A stretch of DNA of 64,000 nucleotides from Aegicerativicinus sediminis (GCF_015476115.1 NZ_CP064295.1:1916001-1980000); one strand, 5' to 3'. Counted from the first letter of the stretch, positions 30,691 to 39,681 are shown. Translations and numbers: made by a program. Notes: generated by a model from the letters alone, not told the origin.

Positions 30691-31836
30691 ATGAAAAAGA
30701 TTTACTTTTTTTTGGTGGTCTTAGTTTCCTCCCTAACCTACTCGCAAGTTATCAATGAGACCTTCGATTCCTCTAAAATGATGGAAAAGCGAGGGTTGAA
30801 AATTCAACTACCTAGAAATTATAAACCAGACAGCAAAGAAGTTTATCCCTTAGTGGTTGTTCTAGATGGAGACTATCTCTTTGAACCGGTTACGGGTAAT
30901 GTGGATTATCAGTCTTATTGGAATGATATGCCAGACTGTATAGTGGTTGGTATTCAGCAATCTGAAACCAGGGATTTGGATTTTTATTATAGTGAGGAAA
31001 CCGATTTTCCTGCTCATGAAGGTGCTTTGTTTTTTGAATTTATCGGCATGGAGCTTATTCCGTATTTGGAAGAAAAGTACCGCGCTTCAGATTTTAGAAT
31101 AGCGGTCGGTCATGACATGGGAGCTAATTTTTTGAATTATTATCTTTTTAAAGAATTTCCAGTTTTTGACGCCTATATTATGCTTAGTCCAGATTTTGCT
31201 CCTGGAATAGAGCCGAAATTGGCTGAGCGATTCTCAACTTTACAACATGAAACATTTTATTATTTAGCTACGGCGGAAGAAGATATATCAAGATTAAAAG
31301 AATCCATTGAAAAGGCAAATAAGTTATTTGCTACTGTTTCTAATGAAAAATTGCATTATAAGTTCGACAACTTTGAAGATACTAACCATTATTCACTCGT
31401 GGGGCAAGGTATTCCCAAAGCCTTAAACTCCATTTTCTATCTCTATAAACCTATAAGTGCTAAAGAGTATAAGGAGGAAATGTTAACGTATTCTGGTAGC
31501 GCAATGGAATATCTGTTGAAAAAGTATGAGGCTATTAAAGGGCTTTATGGTTTCGAGAAGAAGGTTATTGAAAATGATTTGAGAGCTGTAGCGGCTGCCG
31601 CCAAAAAGAAAGATGATTTAGAAACAATTAAAGAACTTTCAAAATTAGCACGTAAGGAATATCCCGATTCTATGATTAGTGCTTATTACCAAGGACTATA
31701 TTTTGAAGAAGAGGGAAATATGAAAAAAGCCCTTCAATACTACCAATCAGGATTATTATTGGAACCTTCCCAGTTTATAAATAAGGATATTTTGTTGGAT
31801 AAAATTTACGATATCCAGGGCTCTGAAGGAAACTAA
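30691..31836 (+). CDS. Secreted esterase-fold (alpha/beta hydrolase) protein with C-terminal TPR, nucleophile Ser replaced by Asp
   Basis: A 381-residue exported protein: signal peptide ending TYSQ, a putative-esterase (EstD-like) domain (RGLKIQLPRNYKPDS, YPLVVVLDGDYLFEP, VVGIQQSETRDLDF), and a C-terminal helical part with a TPR-like motif (AYYQGLYFEEEGNMKKALQY). The nucleophile elbow, normally GHSMG, is GHDMG at 140-144, so Asp142 replaces Ser. The family His-containing segment is kept (NHYSLVGQGIP). It is followed after 79 bases by a paralogue with the same layout, which marks a tandem duplication. It may be a binding protein or a hydrolase of changed chemistry. Confidence 0.85.
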   Translation: MKKIYFFLVVLVSSLTYSQVINETFDSSKMMEKRGLKIQLPRNYKPDSKEVYPLVVVLDGDYLFEPVTGNVDYQSYWNDMPDCIVVGIQQSETRDLDFYYSEETDFPAHEGALFFEFIGMELIPYLEEKYRASDFRIAVGHDMGANFLNYYLFKEFPVFDAYIMLSPDFAPGIEPKLAERFSTLQHETFYYLATAEEDISRLKESIEKANKLFATVSNEKLHYKFDNFEDTNHYSLVGQGIPKALNSIFYLYKPISAKEYKEEMLTYSGSAMEYLLKKYEAIKGLYGFEKKVIENDLRAVAAAAKKKDDLETIKELSKLARKEYPDSMISAYYQGLYFEEEGNMKKALQYYQSGLLLEPSQFINKDILLDKIYDIQGSEGN

Positions 31837-31840
31837 TAGT

Positions 31841-31877
31841 GCATTTCATCGAAAAAATTAGCAATTTATCGAAAAAA
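31841..31877 (+). promoter_or_regulatory. Direct repeat upstream of the second esterase-fold gene
   Basis: Two 17-base copies, GCATTTCATCGAAAAAA at 31841-31857 and GCAATTTATCGAAAAAA at 31861-31877, match at 15 positions with a 20-base period, two turns of the helix. They end 38 bases before the ATG. This layout suits a regulator that binds direct repeats; the regulator is not known. Confidence 0.45.
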
Positions 31878-31915
31878 AGGTTTATTTAGCTCTTCCAAAT
31901 TAACCTACTTAACCG

Positions 31916-33100
31916 ATGAAACGAGTTGCCTCAATTCTGCTTGTTTTTCTTTTTGCGTTAACATTGAATGCGCAAACAGTTGTCGAGAGTTTCAAGTCTC
32001 GAAAAATGAATTCCGTTCGAAGTTTAAAAATTCAACTTCCAGAAAACTACGATCCAGATTCAGGTGTACAGTATCCCTTGGTCGTTGTATTCGATGCGGA
32101 ATATTTGTTTGAACCCGTTGCCGGACAGATTAAATTTCAAAAGTATTTCGATGAAATGCCTCCTGTTATTATAGTTGGTATTGTTCAAGGAAATGAACGA
32201 TTCTATGATAGTTATTTTGATGAGGTTTCTGGATTGCCATTTGAGTCCGGCTCTAGATTTTATGAATTCATTGGGCAAGAATTATTACCTTATTTAGGTG
32301 AAAAATATTCAATCGGGCCATTTAAAATGGCTGTGGGTCATAACATAATGGGGAATTTCATCAACAGTTTTATATTGAAAGATGATCCCATATTTTCCGC
32401 TTATGTGAATTTAAGCCCTGATTTAAATGGTGCCATGGGCCGAAATGTTGCCGAACGTTTATCATATATCAAAAAAGACATCTTTTATTATATGGCAACA
32501 AGCGATAAGGATATACCAGCCATAAGAAAGACCATTCTTGAAACCAATGATGAGTTAGTTGCGATAGATAATGATAATTTTAATTATTATTTCGATGATT
32601 TTAAAAATGAATCGCACTACACCCTGGTTACAGGAGCTATCTCAAGAGCTTTCGATCAAATATTTGATTTGTATAAACCTATTTCGGAAAAGGAGTTAGT
32701 AGATAAGGTGAAACCTTACAAGGGAACTTTAGACCAATATTTAGTTGGCCGTTACCAAAAGATTAAGAATTTATTTGGGGTGGTTAAAGAAATTTCAGAA
32801 GATGAATTTCAAAAAATGGTAAGTGCTGCAGAAGATCGAAACGATTTGGAATCTCTTGAGCAACTTGGAAAATTGGCCAGGAAAGAATTTCCGGATTCAA
32901 TGCTTGGTACCTATTATTTGGCACAGTATTACGAAAAATCAGGAAAGCCTAAAAAGGCAAGAAAATTATACGAATCAGCTCTCGAGTTAGAGTCTACCCC
33001 TTTAATTAACAAGGAATACATTATGTCTTTGGTTGAAAAAATGGAAGTTGTCGGTCAAGATGATGAGATTGATGAAATCGATGATGAAAACGACAATTAA
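31916..33100 (+). CDS. Secreted esterase-fold protein with C-terminal TPR, paralogue, nucleophile Ser replaced by Asn
   Basis: A 394-residue exported paralogue of the preceding protein: signal peptide ending LNAQ, SLKIQLPENYDPDSG, YPLVVVFDAEYLFEP, the same helical linker region (DLYKPISEKELVDKV) and a TPR-like C-terminus (TYYLAQYYEKSGKPKKARKLY). The elbow reads GHNIMG at 141-146, so the Ser position is Asn143 and the following residue also differs. The His segment survives (SHYTLVTGAIS). The extreme C-terminus is acidic (DDEIDEIDDENDN). It has its own upstream direct repeat and a downstream terminator. Loss of catalysis with retention of the fold is the simplest reading. Confidence 0.85.
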   Translation: MKRVASILLVFLFALTLNAQTVVESFKSRKMNSVRSLKIQLPENYDPDSGVQYPLVVVFDAEYLFEPVAGQIKFQKYFDEMPPVIIVGIVQGNERFYDSYFDEVSGLPFESGSRFYEFIGQELLPYLGEKYSIGPFKMAVGHNIMGNFINSFILKDDPIFSAYVNLSPDLNGAMGRNVAERLSYIKKDIFYYMATSDKDIPAIRKTILETNDELVAIDNDNFNYYFDDFKNESHYTLVTGAISRAFDQIFDLYKPISEKELVDKVKPYKGTLDQYLVGRYQKIKNLFGVVKEISEDEFQKMVSAAEDRNDLESLEQLGKLARKEFPDSMLGTYYLAQYYEKSGKPKKARKLYESALELESTPLINKEYIMSLVEKMEVVGQDDEIDEIDDENDN

Positions 33101-33150
33101 TATTAGAAATTTAAAATTCCAACCCACTAAACTTTCATAAATACTGTTTC

Positions 33151-33188
33151 CATAAGCCCGATATTTTTCGGGCTTATGCTTATTTTTA
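33151..33188 (+). terminator. Intrinsic terminator after the esterase-fold pair
   Basis: An 11-base perfect stem CATAAGCCCGA/TCGGGCTTATG (33151-33161 and 33168-33178) with a six-base loop, followed by CTTATTTTT. Confidence 0.88.
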
Positions 33189-33206
33189 GCCAAACTTTTT
33201 TATTGA

Positions 33207-34562
33207 ATGGCTAAAACCAAAACAACATTTTTTTGCCAAAATTGCGGAGCCCAATTTTCTAAATGGCAGGGTCAATGTACTTCTTGCCGTCAATGGAATA
33301 CCATAGTGGAAGAGGTTATCCAAAAACCTCAAAAGTCTGATTGGAAATCTGATGTTTCCAACACAAAGGTTTCTAAACCTTTAAAAATTGACGAAATTGA
33401 TGGTAGATTGGAGGCCCGTTTTCCAACTTCCGATAACGAATATAACAGAGTGCTCGGAGGAGGTATTGTGCCCGGTTCAGTTATTCTGATTGGTGGAGAG
33501 CCCGGTATTGGTAAAAGTACCTTAATGCTGCAATTAGCTCTAAAGTTTCCGATTAAAACCCTTTATGTTTCAGGTGAGGAAAGCCAAAAGCAGATTAAAA
33601 TGCGAGCTGAACGGATTAGTAATAAAAACAATAACTGTTTTATTCTTACCGAAACAAATACTCAAAATATATTTAGACAAATTGAAGAATTAGAGCCAGA
33701 TATTCTCATAGTTGATTCAATACAGACACTTCATAGCGACTATATAGATTCCTCTGCGGGAAGCATTTCTCAAATAAAAGAATGTGCATCAGATTTAATT
33801 CGGTATGCTAAGGAAACATCAACTCCTGTAATACTTATTGGCCATATAACTAAAGATGGCAATATTGCCGGACCGAAAATATTGGAACATATGGTTGATA
33901 CAGTCTTGCAGTTTGAAGGGGATCGCAACCATGTGTTTAGGATTTTAAGGGCACAAAAAAACCGATTCGGATCTACTAGTGAATTAGGGATTTATGAAAT
34001 GCAAGGTTCTGGTTTAAGAGAAGTAAGTGACCCTAGCGATATTTTATTATCGAGGAAAGAAGAAGATTTAAGCGGAAGTGCCGTGGCGGCAACCTTAGAA
34101 GGTATGCGGCCTTTAATGATTGAAATTCAGGCCCTGGTGAGCACTGCCGTATATGGCACGCCTCAGAGATCGGCCACCGGATTTAATGCAAAGCGCTTAA
34201 ATATGTTGCTGGCCGTTTTAGAAAAACGCGCAGGTTTTCGTTTGGGTACTAAGGATGTTTTTCTTAATGTAACAGGAGGGATCACTGTAGACGACCCTGC
34301 AATTGACCTTGCAGTAATTGCTGCTATTTTATCTTCAAATGAGGATCAACCACTGCCGAGAGATGTTTGTTTTGCTGCAGAAGTTGGTCTTTCTGGTGAA
34401 ATTAGACCTGTCCAAAGGGTTGAACAGCGAATTCTTGAGGCGGAGAAACTAGGGTTTTCAAAAATTTTCATTTCTAAATACAGTAAATTTCACTCCCCAA
34501 AAGAAGGTATTCAAATAATTAAACTAGGAAGGATCGAGGACCTAGTTAACCACTTGATTTAA
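33207..34562 (+). CDS. radA: DNA repair protein RadA
   Basis: RecA-related ATPase that helps process recombination intermediates and branch migration. The 451-residue protein begins with the four-cysteine zinc finger (FFCQNCGAQFSKWQGQCTSC), followed by Walker A GGEPGIGKST, the RadA-specific KNRFGSTSELGIYEM motif and a C-terminal Lon-protease-like domain (DPAIDLAVIAAILSS, FAAEVGLSGEIRPV). Length and motifs are normal. It is monocistronic or the first gene before ileS. Confidence 0.97.
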   Translation: MAKTKTTFFCQNCGAQFSKWQGQCTSCRQWNTIVEEVIQKPQKSDWKSDVSNTKVSKPLKIDEIDGRLEARFPTSDNEYNRVLGGGIVPGSVILIGGEPGIGKSTLMLQLALKFPIKTLYVSGEESQKQIKMRAERISNKNNNCFILTETNTQNIFRQIEELEPDILIVDSIQTLHSDYIDSSAGSISQIKECASDLIRYAKETSTPVILIGHITKDGNIAGPKILEHMVDTVLQFEGDRNHVFRILRAQKNRFGSTSELGIYEMQGSGLREVSDPSDILLSRKEEDLSGSAVAATLEGMRPLMIEIQALVSTAVYGTPQRSATGFNAKRLNMLLAVLEKRAGFRLGTKDVFLNVTGGITVDDPAIDLAVIAAILSSNEDQPLPRDVCFAAEVGLSGEIRPVQRVEQRILEAEKLGFSKIFISKYSKFHSPKEGIQIIKLGRIEDLVNHLI

Positions 34563-34632
34563 AATGCGAAAACCATAAAAATTATATGGCTAAAAATCCT
34601 TAATTTCGCAGACTTATTAGAAATGAGTGATC

Positions 34633-37600
34633 ATGAGCGTGAAATTTCCTGAATATAAAGGACTTGACCTATCTGAAGTTGCCAAAGAAGTACTGAAATA
34701 CTGGAAGGTAAACAACCTTTTTGAAAAGAGTGTTTCAACCAGGGAAGGCAAACATCCTTACGTCTTTTTTGAAGGTCCTCCTTCTGCAAATGGACTTCCT
34801 GGTGTACACCATGTCTTGGCAAGAACCATAAAGGATATTTTCCCTAGGTATAAAACCATGAAGGGGTACCAAGTTAAGCGTAAAGCTGGCTGGGATACTC
34901 ATGGGCTTCCTATTGAGTTAGGAGTTGAAAAAGAATTGGGCATTACCAAAGAAGATATTGGGAAAAGCATAACGATAGAAGACTATAATGCTGCTTGTAA
35001 GAAAGCGGTAATGCGTTATACGGATGTTTGGAATGATCTTACTGAAAAGATGGGTTATTGGGTGGATATGGACGATCCATATATCACTTATGAACCTAAA
35101 TATATGGAGAGCGTTTGGTGGTTGCTCAAACAGATATACGATAAGAATTTATTATACAAAGGCTATACCATTCAACCGTATTCCCCAAAAGCTGGAACTG
35201 GTTTAAGTTCCCATGAATTGAATCAACCAGGTACTTACCAAGATGTGACTGACACCACTGTTGTCGCCCAGTTTAAAGCAAATTCTGAAAGTTTACCAGA
35301 TTTCCTTAAGGAATATGGAGATATTCATTTTTTGGCATGGACGACCACTCCGTGGACATTGCCGTCTAATACTGCCTTAACGGTTGGGCCTAAGATTGAA
35401 TATGTTTTAGTAAAAACATTTAACCAATACACTTTTGAGCCTATAAGTGTTATTTTGGCCAAACCTCTTGTGGGTTATCAATTCAGCGGAAAATTTGTTG
35501 AGGTTAAAAATGAATCAGACTTAGAAGCTTTTTCGGAGGGAGAAAAGAAAATACCTTATTTGGTGATTAAATCCTTTGTTGGTAAAGACCTAGTTGGTAT
35601 TACCTATGAACAATTATTACCATACGCATTGCCCAACGATAATCCGGAAAATGCTTTTAGGGTTATCAGTGGAGATTTCGTTACGACGGAAGATGGAACA
35701 GGTATTGTTCATACCGCACCAACCTTTGGTGCTGATGATGCCTTGGTTGCAAAACAAGCGGTTCCGGAAGTTCCTCCTATGTTGGTAAAAGATGAAAATG
35801 ACAATCTTGTGCCCCTCGTGGATCTTCAAGGTAAGTTTCGTCCAGAAATGCAAGAGTTTGCCGGCAAGTATGTTAAGAATGAATATTATGATGATGGCGA
35901 AGCTCCAGAAAAATCTATTGATGTTGAACTTGCCATTAAACTTAAAATAGAGAATAAAGCCTTTAAGGTTGAAAAATATAAGCACACTTATCCGAATTGT
36001 TGGAGAACTGATAAACCTATACTTTACTACCCATTAGATTCTTGGTTTATTAAAGTTACCGATGTTCGAGATAGGATGCATGAATTGAACTCTACTATCA
36101 ATTGGAAGCCTAAGGCAACTGGTGAAGGACGTTTTGGCAATTGGCTCGCTAATGCTAATGATTGGAATTTATCTCGTTCACGTTATTGGGGTATTCCTTT
36201 GCCAATATGGAGATCAGCAGACGGCAAAGAAGCCAAATGTATTGGTTCTGTGGAGGAACTTAAAAATGAAATGGCTAAAGCTGTTGACGCTGGAGTTATG
36301 CCTAAAGATATTTTCGCTGACTTTAAAATTGGTGATATGTCTGAAGAAAACTATGCCACGATTGATCTACACAAAAATATTGTGGACCAAATTGTTTTGG
36401 TTTCAGAATCTGGTCAACCGATGACACGTGAAAGTGATCTTATAGATGTATGGTTCGATTCAGGCAGCATGCCTTATGCTCAATGGCATTATCCATTTGA
36501 AAATAAAAAGAAAATCGATGGTCATGAAGCCTATCCAGCAGATTTTATTGCAGAAGGTGTTGACCAAACAAGAGGTTGGTTCTACACCCTCCATGCTATT
36601 GCCACCATGGTTTTTGATTCTGTGGCGTATAAAAATGTCGTTTCAAATGGTTTAGTTCTAGATAAAAATGGTCAGAAAATGTCCAAACGTTTAGGAAATG
36701 CTATAGATCCATTTGATACGTTGGAAACCTATGGTGCGGATGCTACTCGTTGGTACATGATTAGCAATGCAAACCCATGGGACAACTTAAAATTCGATTT
36801 GGATGGTGTTGAAGAGGTGAAGCGAAAGTTTTTTGGAACTCTTTACAATACCTATGCATTTTTTACGCTATATGCCAATTTAGATAACTTTAGGTACAAA
36901 GAAGCTGATATTGATATAGCAAAAAGGCCTGAAATAGACCGTTGGATTCTTTCAGAATTGAATACCCTGATTCAAAAAGTTGATAATTATTATTCTGATT
37001 ATGAACCTACAAGGGCTGCAAGGGCGATTTCAGATTTTACACAAGATTACCTAAGTAATTGGTTTGTGCGTTTAAGCCGAAGACGTTATTGGAAAGGTGA
37101 TTACCAAGAAGATAAAATCTCGGCATATCAAACATTATATACCTGTTTAGTGACCATTGCCAAGTTGGGAGCCCCTATTGCACCCTTCTATATGGATCGA
37201 CTTTACAAGGATTTGAACAATAGCACTCAAAAAGAACCGTTTGAAAGTGTACACTTAGCCGAATTTCCAAATTATAATGAGGCATTGGTGGATAGTTCTT
37301 TGGAAAGAAAAATGGAAAACGCCCAAACCATAGCCTCTTTGGTATTGTCCTTAAGGGCAAAAGAGAAGATAAAGGTGAGGCAGCCATTAAAAAAGGTAAT
37401 GGTTCCTGTTAATAGTGAGCAGCAGAAAAGTGAAATATTAGCTGTTTCAGATTTAATTAAATCCGAGGTTAATGTAAAGGAACTAGAGGTATTAGAAGAT
37501 GCATCAGATATCATTGTTAAACAAATTAAGCCTAACTTTAAAGTGTTAGGACCAAAATTTGGTAAAGACATGAAAGCTATTGCTGCTGAAGTAGCAAAAA

Positions 37601-38037
37601 TGACACCTGAAGACATTAAAAAAATCGAGGAAACAGGCAGTTTTACTGTTGATGTGAATGGAAAAAACATTAACTTGGAACGATCTGATGTTGAAATTAG
37701 TTCTCAGGATATTGAAGGTTGGTTGGTTGCCAGTGAAGATGGATTGACTGTAGCTTTGGATATCACAATTGATGATGAGTTAAAGCAAGAAGGAATTGCT
37801 AGGGAACTTGTAAACAGGATTCAAAATTTAAGGAAAGACTCTGGTTATGAGTTAACAGATAGGATTGTTGTTCAATTGGAAAAGGATAAAGAATTAATTC
37901 TAGCGATAGACAATAATTTAAATTATATAAAAACAGAAACTTTAACAGAAAAAATAGATATTTTAGACCGATTAAATGATGGTATAGAAATTGCTTTTGA
38001 CGATGTAAATACCAAATTATTGATTCAAAAATTTTAA
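34633..38037 (+). CDS. ileS: Isoleucyl-tRNA synthetase, type 2, with GxHH signature
   Basis: Charges tRNA-Ile. From ATG 34633 the protein has 1134 residues, the length and style of the type 2 (eukaryote-like) class. The N-terminal catalytic signature region reads PPSANGLPGVHHVLARTIKD; where other type 2 enzymes have HxGH, this one has G57-V-H-H60, i.e. the first His and the Gly are exchanged. Next come RKAGWDTHGLPIE, the editing domain (WTTTPWTLPSNTAL, HTAPTFGADD) and the second signature KMSKR at 682-686. The C-terminal anticodon-binding and tail regions are complete. A GTG at 34627 is a less likely start. A dksA-like gene follows after four bases. Confidence 0.97.
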   Translation: MSVKFPEYKGLDLSEVAKEVLKYWKVNNLFEKSVSTREGKHPYVFFEGPPSANGLPGVHHVLARTIKDIFPRYKTMKGYQVKRKAGWDTHGLPIELGVEKELGITKEDIGKSITIEDYNAACKKAVMRYTDVWNDLTEKMGYWVDMDDPYITYEPKYMESVWWLLKQIYDKNLLYKGYTIQPYSPKAGTGLSSHELNQPGTYQDVTDTTVVAQFKANSESLPDFLKEYGDIHFLAWTTTPWTLPSNTALTVGPKIEYVLVKTFNQYTFEPISVILAKPLVGYQFSGKFVEVKNESDLEAFSEGEKKIPYLVIKSFVGKDLVGITYEQLLPYALPNDNPENAFRVISGDFVTTEDGTGIVHTAPTFGADDALVAKQAVPEVPPMLVKDENDNLVPLVDLQGKFRPEMQEFAGKYVKNEYYDDGEAPEKSIDVELAIKLKIENKAFKVEKYKHTYPNCWRTDKPILYYPLDSWFIKVTDVRDRMHELNSTINWKPKATGEGRFGNWLANANDWNLSRSRYWGIPLPIWRSADGKEAKCIGSVEELKNEMAKAVDAGVMPKDIFADFKIGDMSEENYATIDLHKNIVDQIVLVSESGQPMTRESDLIDVWFDSGSMPYAQWHYPFENKKKIDGHEAYPADFIAEGVDQTRGWFYTLHAIATMVFDSVAYKNVVSNGLVLDKNGQKMSKRLGNAIDPFDTLETYGADATRWYMISNANPWDNLKFDLDGVEEVKRKFFGTLYNTYAFFTLYANLDNFRYKEADIDIAKRPEIDRWILSELNTLIQKVDNYYSDYEPTRAARAISDFTQDYLSNWFVRLSRRRYWKGDYQEDKISAYQTLYTCLVTIAKLGAPIAPFYMDRLYKDLNNSTQKEPFESVHLAEFPNYNEALVDSSLERKMENAQTIASLVLSLRAKEKIKVRQPLKKVMVPVNSEQQKSEILAVSDLIKSEVNVKELEVLEDASDIIVKQIKPNFKVLGPKFGKDMKAIAAEVAKMTPEDIKKIEETGSFTVDVNGKNINLERSDVEISSQDIEGWLVASEDGLTVALDITIDDELKQEGIARELVNRIQNLRKDSGYELTDRIVVQLEKDKELILAIDNNLNYIKTETLTEKIDILDRLNDGIEIAFDDVNTKLLIQKF

Positions 38038-38041
38038 GATC

Positions 38042-38425
38042 ATGGGAGTAGATACAAACATTCGATATTCAGACAAGGATTTAGCGGAGTTCAAGGAACT
38101 TATTCAGGAAAAAATTAAAAAAGCCGAACACGATCTTGAATTAATTAAGAGCGCTTACATGAATGACCTTAATAACGGTACTGATGATACATCGCCCACT
38201 TTTAAGGCATTTGAGGAAGGAAGTGAAACAATGAGTAAAGAAGCGAATTCACAATTGGCGATTCGTCAAGAAAAATTTATTCGCGATTTAAAAAATGCCA
38301 TCATTCGTATTGAGAACAAAACTTATGGCATTTGCAGAGTTACCGGAAAATTAATCAGTAAAGAAAGATTAAAATTGGTTCCTCATGCCACTCTTAGTAT
38401 TGAAGCTAAAAACATGCAGAAATAA
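38042..38425 (+). CDS. TraR/DksA-family protein with degenerate zinc finger
   Basis: A 127-residue protein with an N-terminal coiled coil (about 15-90) and a C-terminal DksA-type segment (YGICRVTGKLISKERLKLVPHATL). DksA relatives enter the RNA polymerase secondary channel and act with ppGpp. Only one of the four zinc-finger cysteines is left (GICRVTG), so zinc binding is unlikely; degenerate versions are familiar in Bacteroidota. It starts four bases after ileS and is followed by a terminator and lspA, a conserved ileS-dksA-lspA order. Confidence 0.88.
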   Translation: MGVDTNIRYSDKDLAEFKELIQEKIKKAEHDLELIKSAYMNDLNNGTDDTSPTFKAFEEGSETMSKEANSQLAIRQEKFIRDLKNAIIRIENKTYGICRVTGKLISKERLKLVPHATLSIEAKNMQK

Positions 38426-38445
38426 TTACTTTGTTACACATAGGG

Positions 38446-38482
38446 AAACCGTCTTGCCTTTAGCATGACGGTTTTTCTTTTT
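38446..38482 (+). terminator. Intrinsic terminator after the TraR/DksA-like gene
   Basis: Eight-base stem AAACCGTC/GACGGTTT (38446-38453 and 38467-38474) with a 13-base loop, followed by a run TTCTTTTTT. Confidence 0.8.
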
Positions 38483-38500
38483 TAATTAATAATTAATTGC

Positions 38501-39121
38501 ATGTCCCTCACAAAATCATCCCTTTTAATAGTCCTTATTTTAGTAATTGACCAGGTAAGCAAGGTGTATGTAAAAACACATTTCGCTTTAAACGATGGCT
38601 TCGTTGTTTTTGATTGGTTCAAGATTTTATTCGTTGAGAATGATGGCATGGCTTGGGGAACAAAAATCAGTGATTTAATCCCAATTATTACAGATCAATC
38701 GGCTAAATTATTTCTAACACTTTTCAGGATAATTGCTGTTTTTGGAATTGGAATCTGGTTGGGTAATTCTATAAAGAATGGTAAGACTAGTTTGTTGATA
38801 ATTGCAATTTCCCTAATTCTAGCTGGAGCTTTGGGCAACATCATAGATTCTGTTTTTTATGGAATAATCTTCAATGACAGTCATGGACAAATTGCAACAT
38901 TTTTGCCTGAAGGGGGTGGATATTCATCCTTATTCCACGGGAAGGTTGTAGATATGCTGTATTTTCCTATTTGGAAAGGTGCCTTTCCGTATTGGATGCC
39001 TTTTGTCGGTGGAGAAATGTTCACCTTTTTCAATCCAGTTTTTAATATCGCAGACATGGCAATAAGTACTGGTATTGGAATGCTTATCTTTTTTAATAAG
39101 GCCGCTTTTCGGGAATCTTAA
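38501..39121 (+). CDS. lspA: Lipoprotein signal peptidase (signal peptidase II)
   Basis: Inner-membrane aspartic peptidase that cleaves prolipoproteins before the lipidated cysteine; many such substrates are encoded in this window (SusD-like, GldD, DUF4270, M23, GDSL). The 206-residue protein has four membrane helices, the N-terminal DQVSKVYV motif, and both catalytic aspartates in GALGNIIDSVFYG and FNIADMAISTG. It is longer than E. coli LspA because of an extracytoplasmic insertion (about 125-170), common in Bacteroidota. Its end overlaps the convergent cyclo-ligase gene by four bases. Confidence 0.95.
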   Translation: MSLTKSSLLIVLILVIDQVSKVYVKTHFALNDGFVVFDWFKILFVENDGMAWGTKISDLIPIITDQSAKLFLTLFRIIAVFGIGIWLGNSIKNGKTSLLIIAISLILAGALGNIIDSVFYGIIFNDSHGQIATFLPEGGGYSSLFHGKVVDMLYFPIWKGAFPYWMPFVGGEMFTFFNPVFNIADMAISTGIGMLIFFNKAAFRES

Positions 39122-39681
39122 AATTTATAAATTTCGTTTGGTGAAACCACAAATTTTAATGGGATGTCTCCAGAATGGATACCTTCTATTTTTTTTATCG
39201 GAGGAAAAAGAGAGAGCCCAATGGTAATCAATTCTGGTTTACATTCGGTTAAAAACCGATCATAAAAACCCTTACCATATCCTACCCTGTGGCCCTGAAG
39301 GTCAAATGCTAACAATGGTACAAATACCACATCAATTTGCTTGGGTGTTATTTCTATGCCCTCAAGAGGCTCGGGAATTCCCCAATTATTTATTTTAATG
39401 GTTGTGTTGTCGGTTAGTAGGAAATGGGAAAGGCCGTTTTCATTAAAATTGGTTTTGGGTACAACAATATTTTTATCCTTCCCTGAAAGTATGTTGAGAA
39501 TATAATCCGTTTGAATCTCCTTTTTTTCTTGAATGCTCAAGAAAATATGATAGCTGGCATAATCCCAAATTTTGAGATTCAAAAGTTGATTGGCAATTTT
39601 TAAGCTCAGATCATCAACTTCATCATTTTTAAGCTCTTCCCGTTTACTTTTGTAGACTTTGCGGATTTCTGACTTGGTCAC
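39118..39681 (-). CDS. 5-formyltetrahydrofolate cyclo-ligase
   Basis: Converts 5-formyl-THF to 5,10-methenyl-THF with ATP. The 187-residue protein has the N-terminal basic helix (KSKREELKNDE), a Pro-rich middle (VVPKTNF, WGIPEP) and the family signature FDLQGHRVGYGKGFYDRFL. It is the last gene of a minus-strand chain in which each gene overlaps the next by four bases. The functional link to the RimK genes upstream is not obvious and may be only a shared transcript. Confidence 0.93.
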   Translation of the reverse strand: MTKSEIRKVYKSKREELKNDEVDDLSLKIANQLLNLKIWDYASYHIFLSIQEKKEIQTDYILNILSGKDKNIVVPKTNFNENGLSHFLLTDNTTIKINNWGIPEPLEGIEITPKQIDVVFVPLLAFDLQGHRVGYGKGFYDRFLTECKPELITIGLSLFPPIKKIEGIHSGDIPLKFVVSPNEIYKF

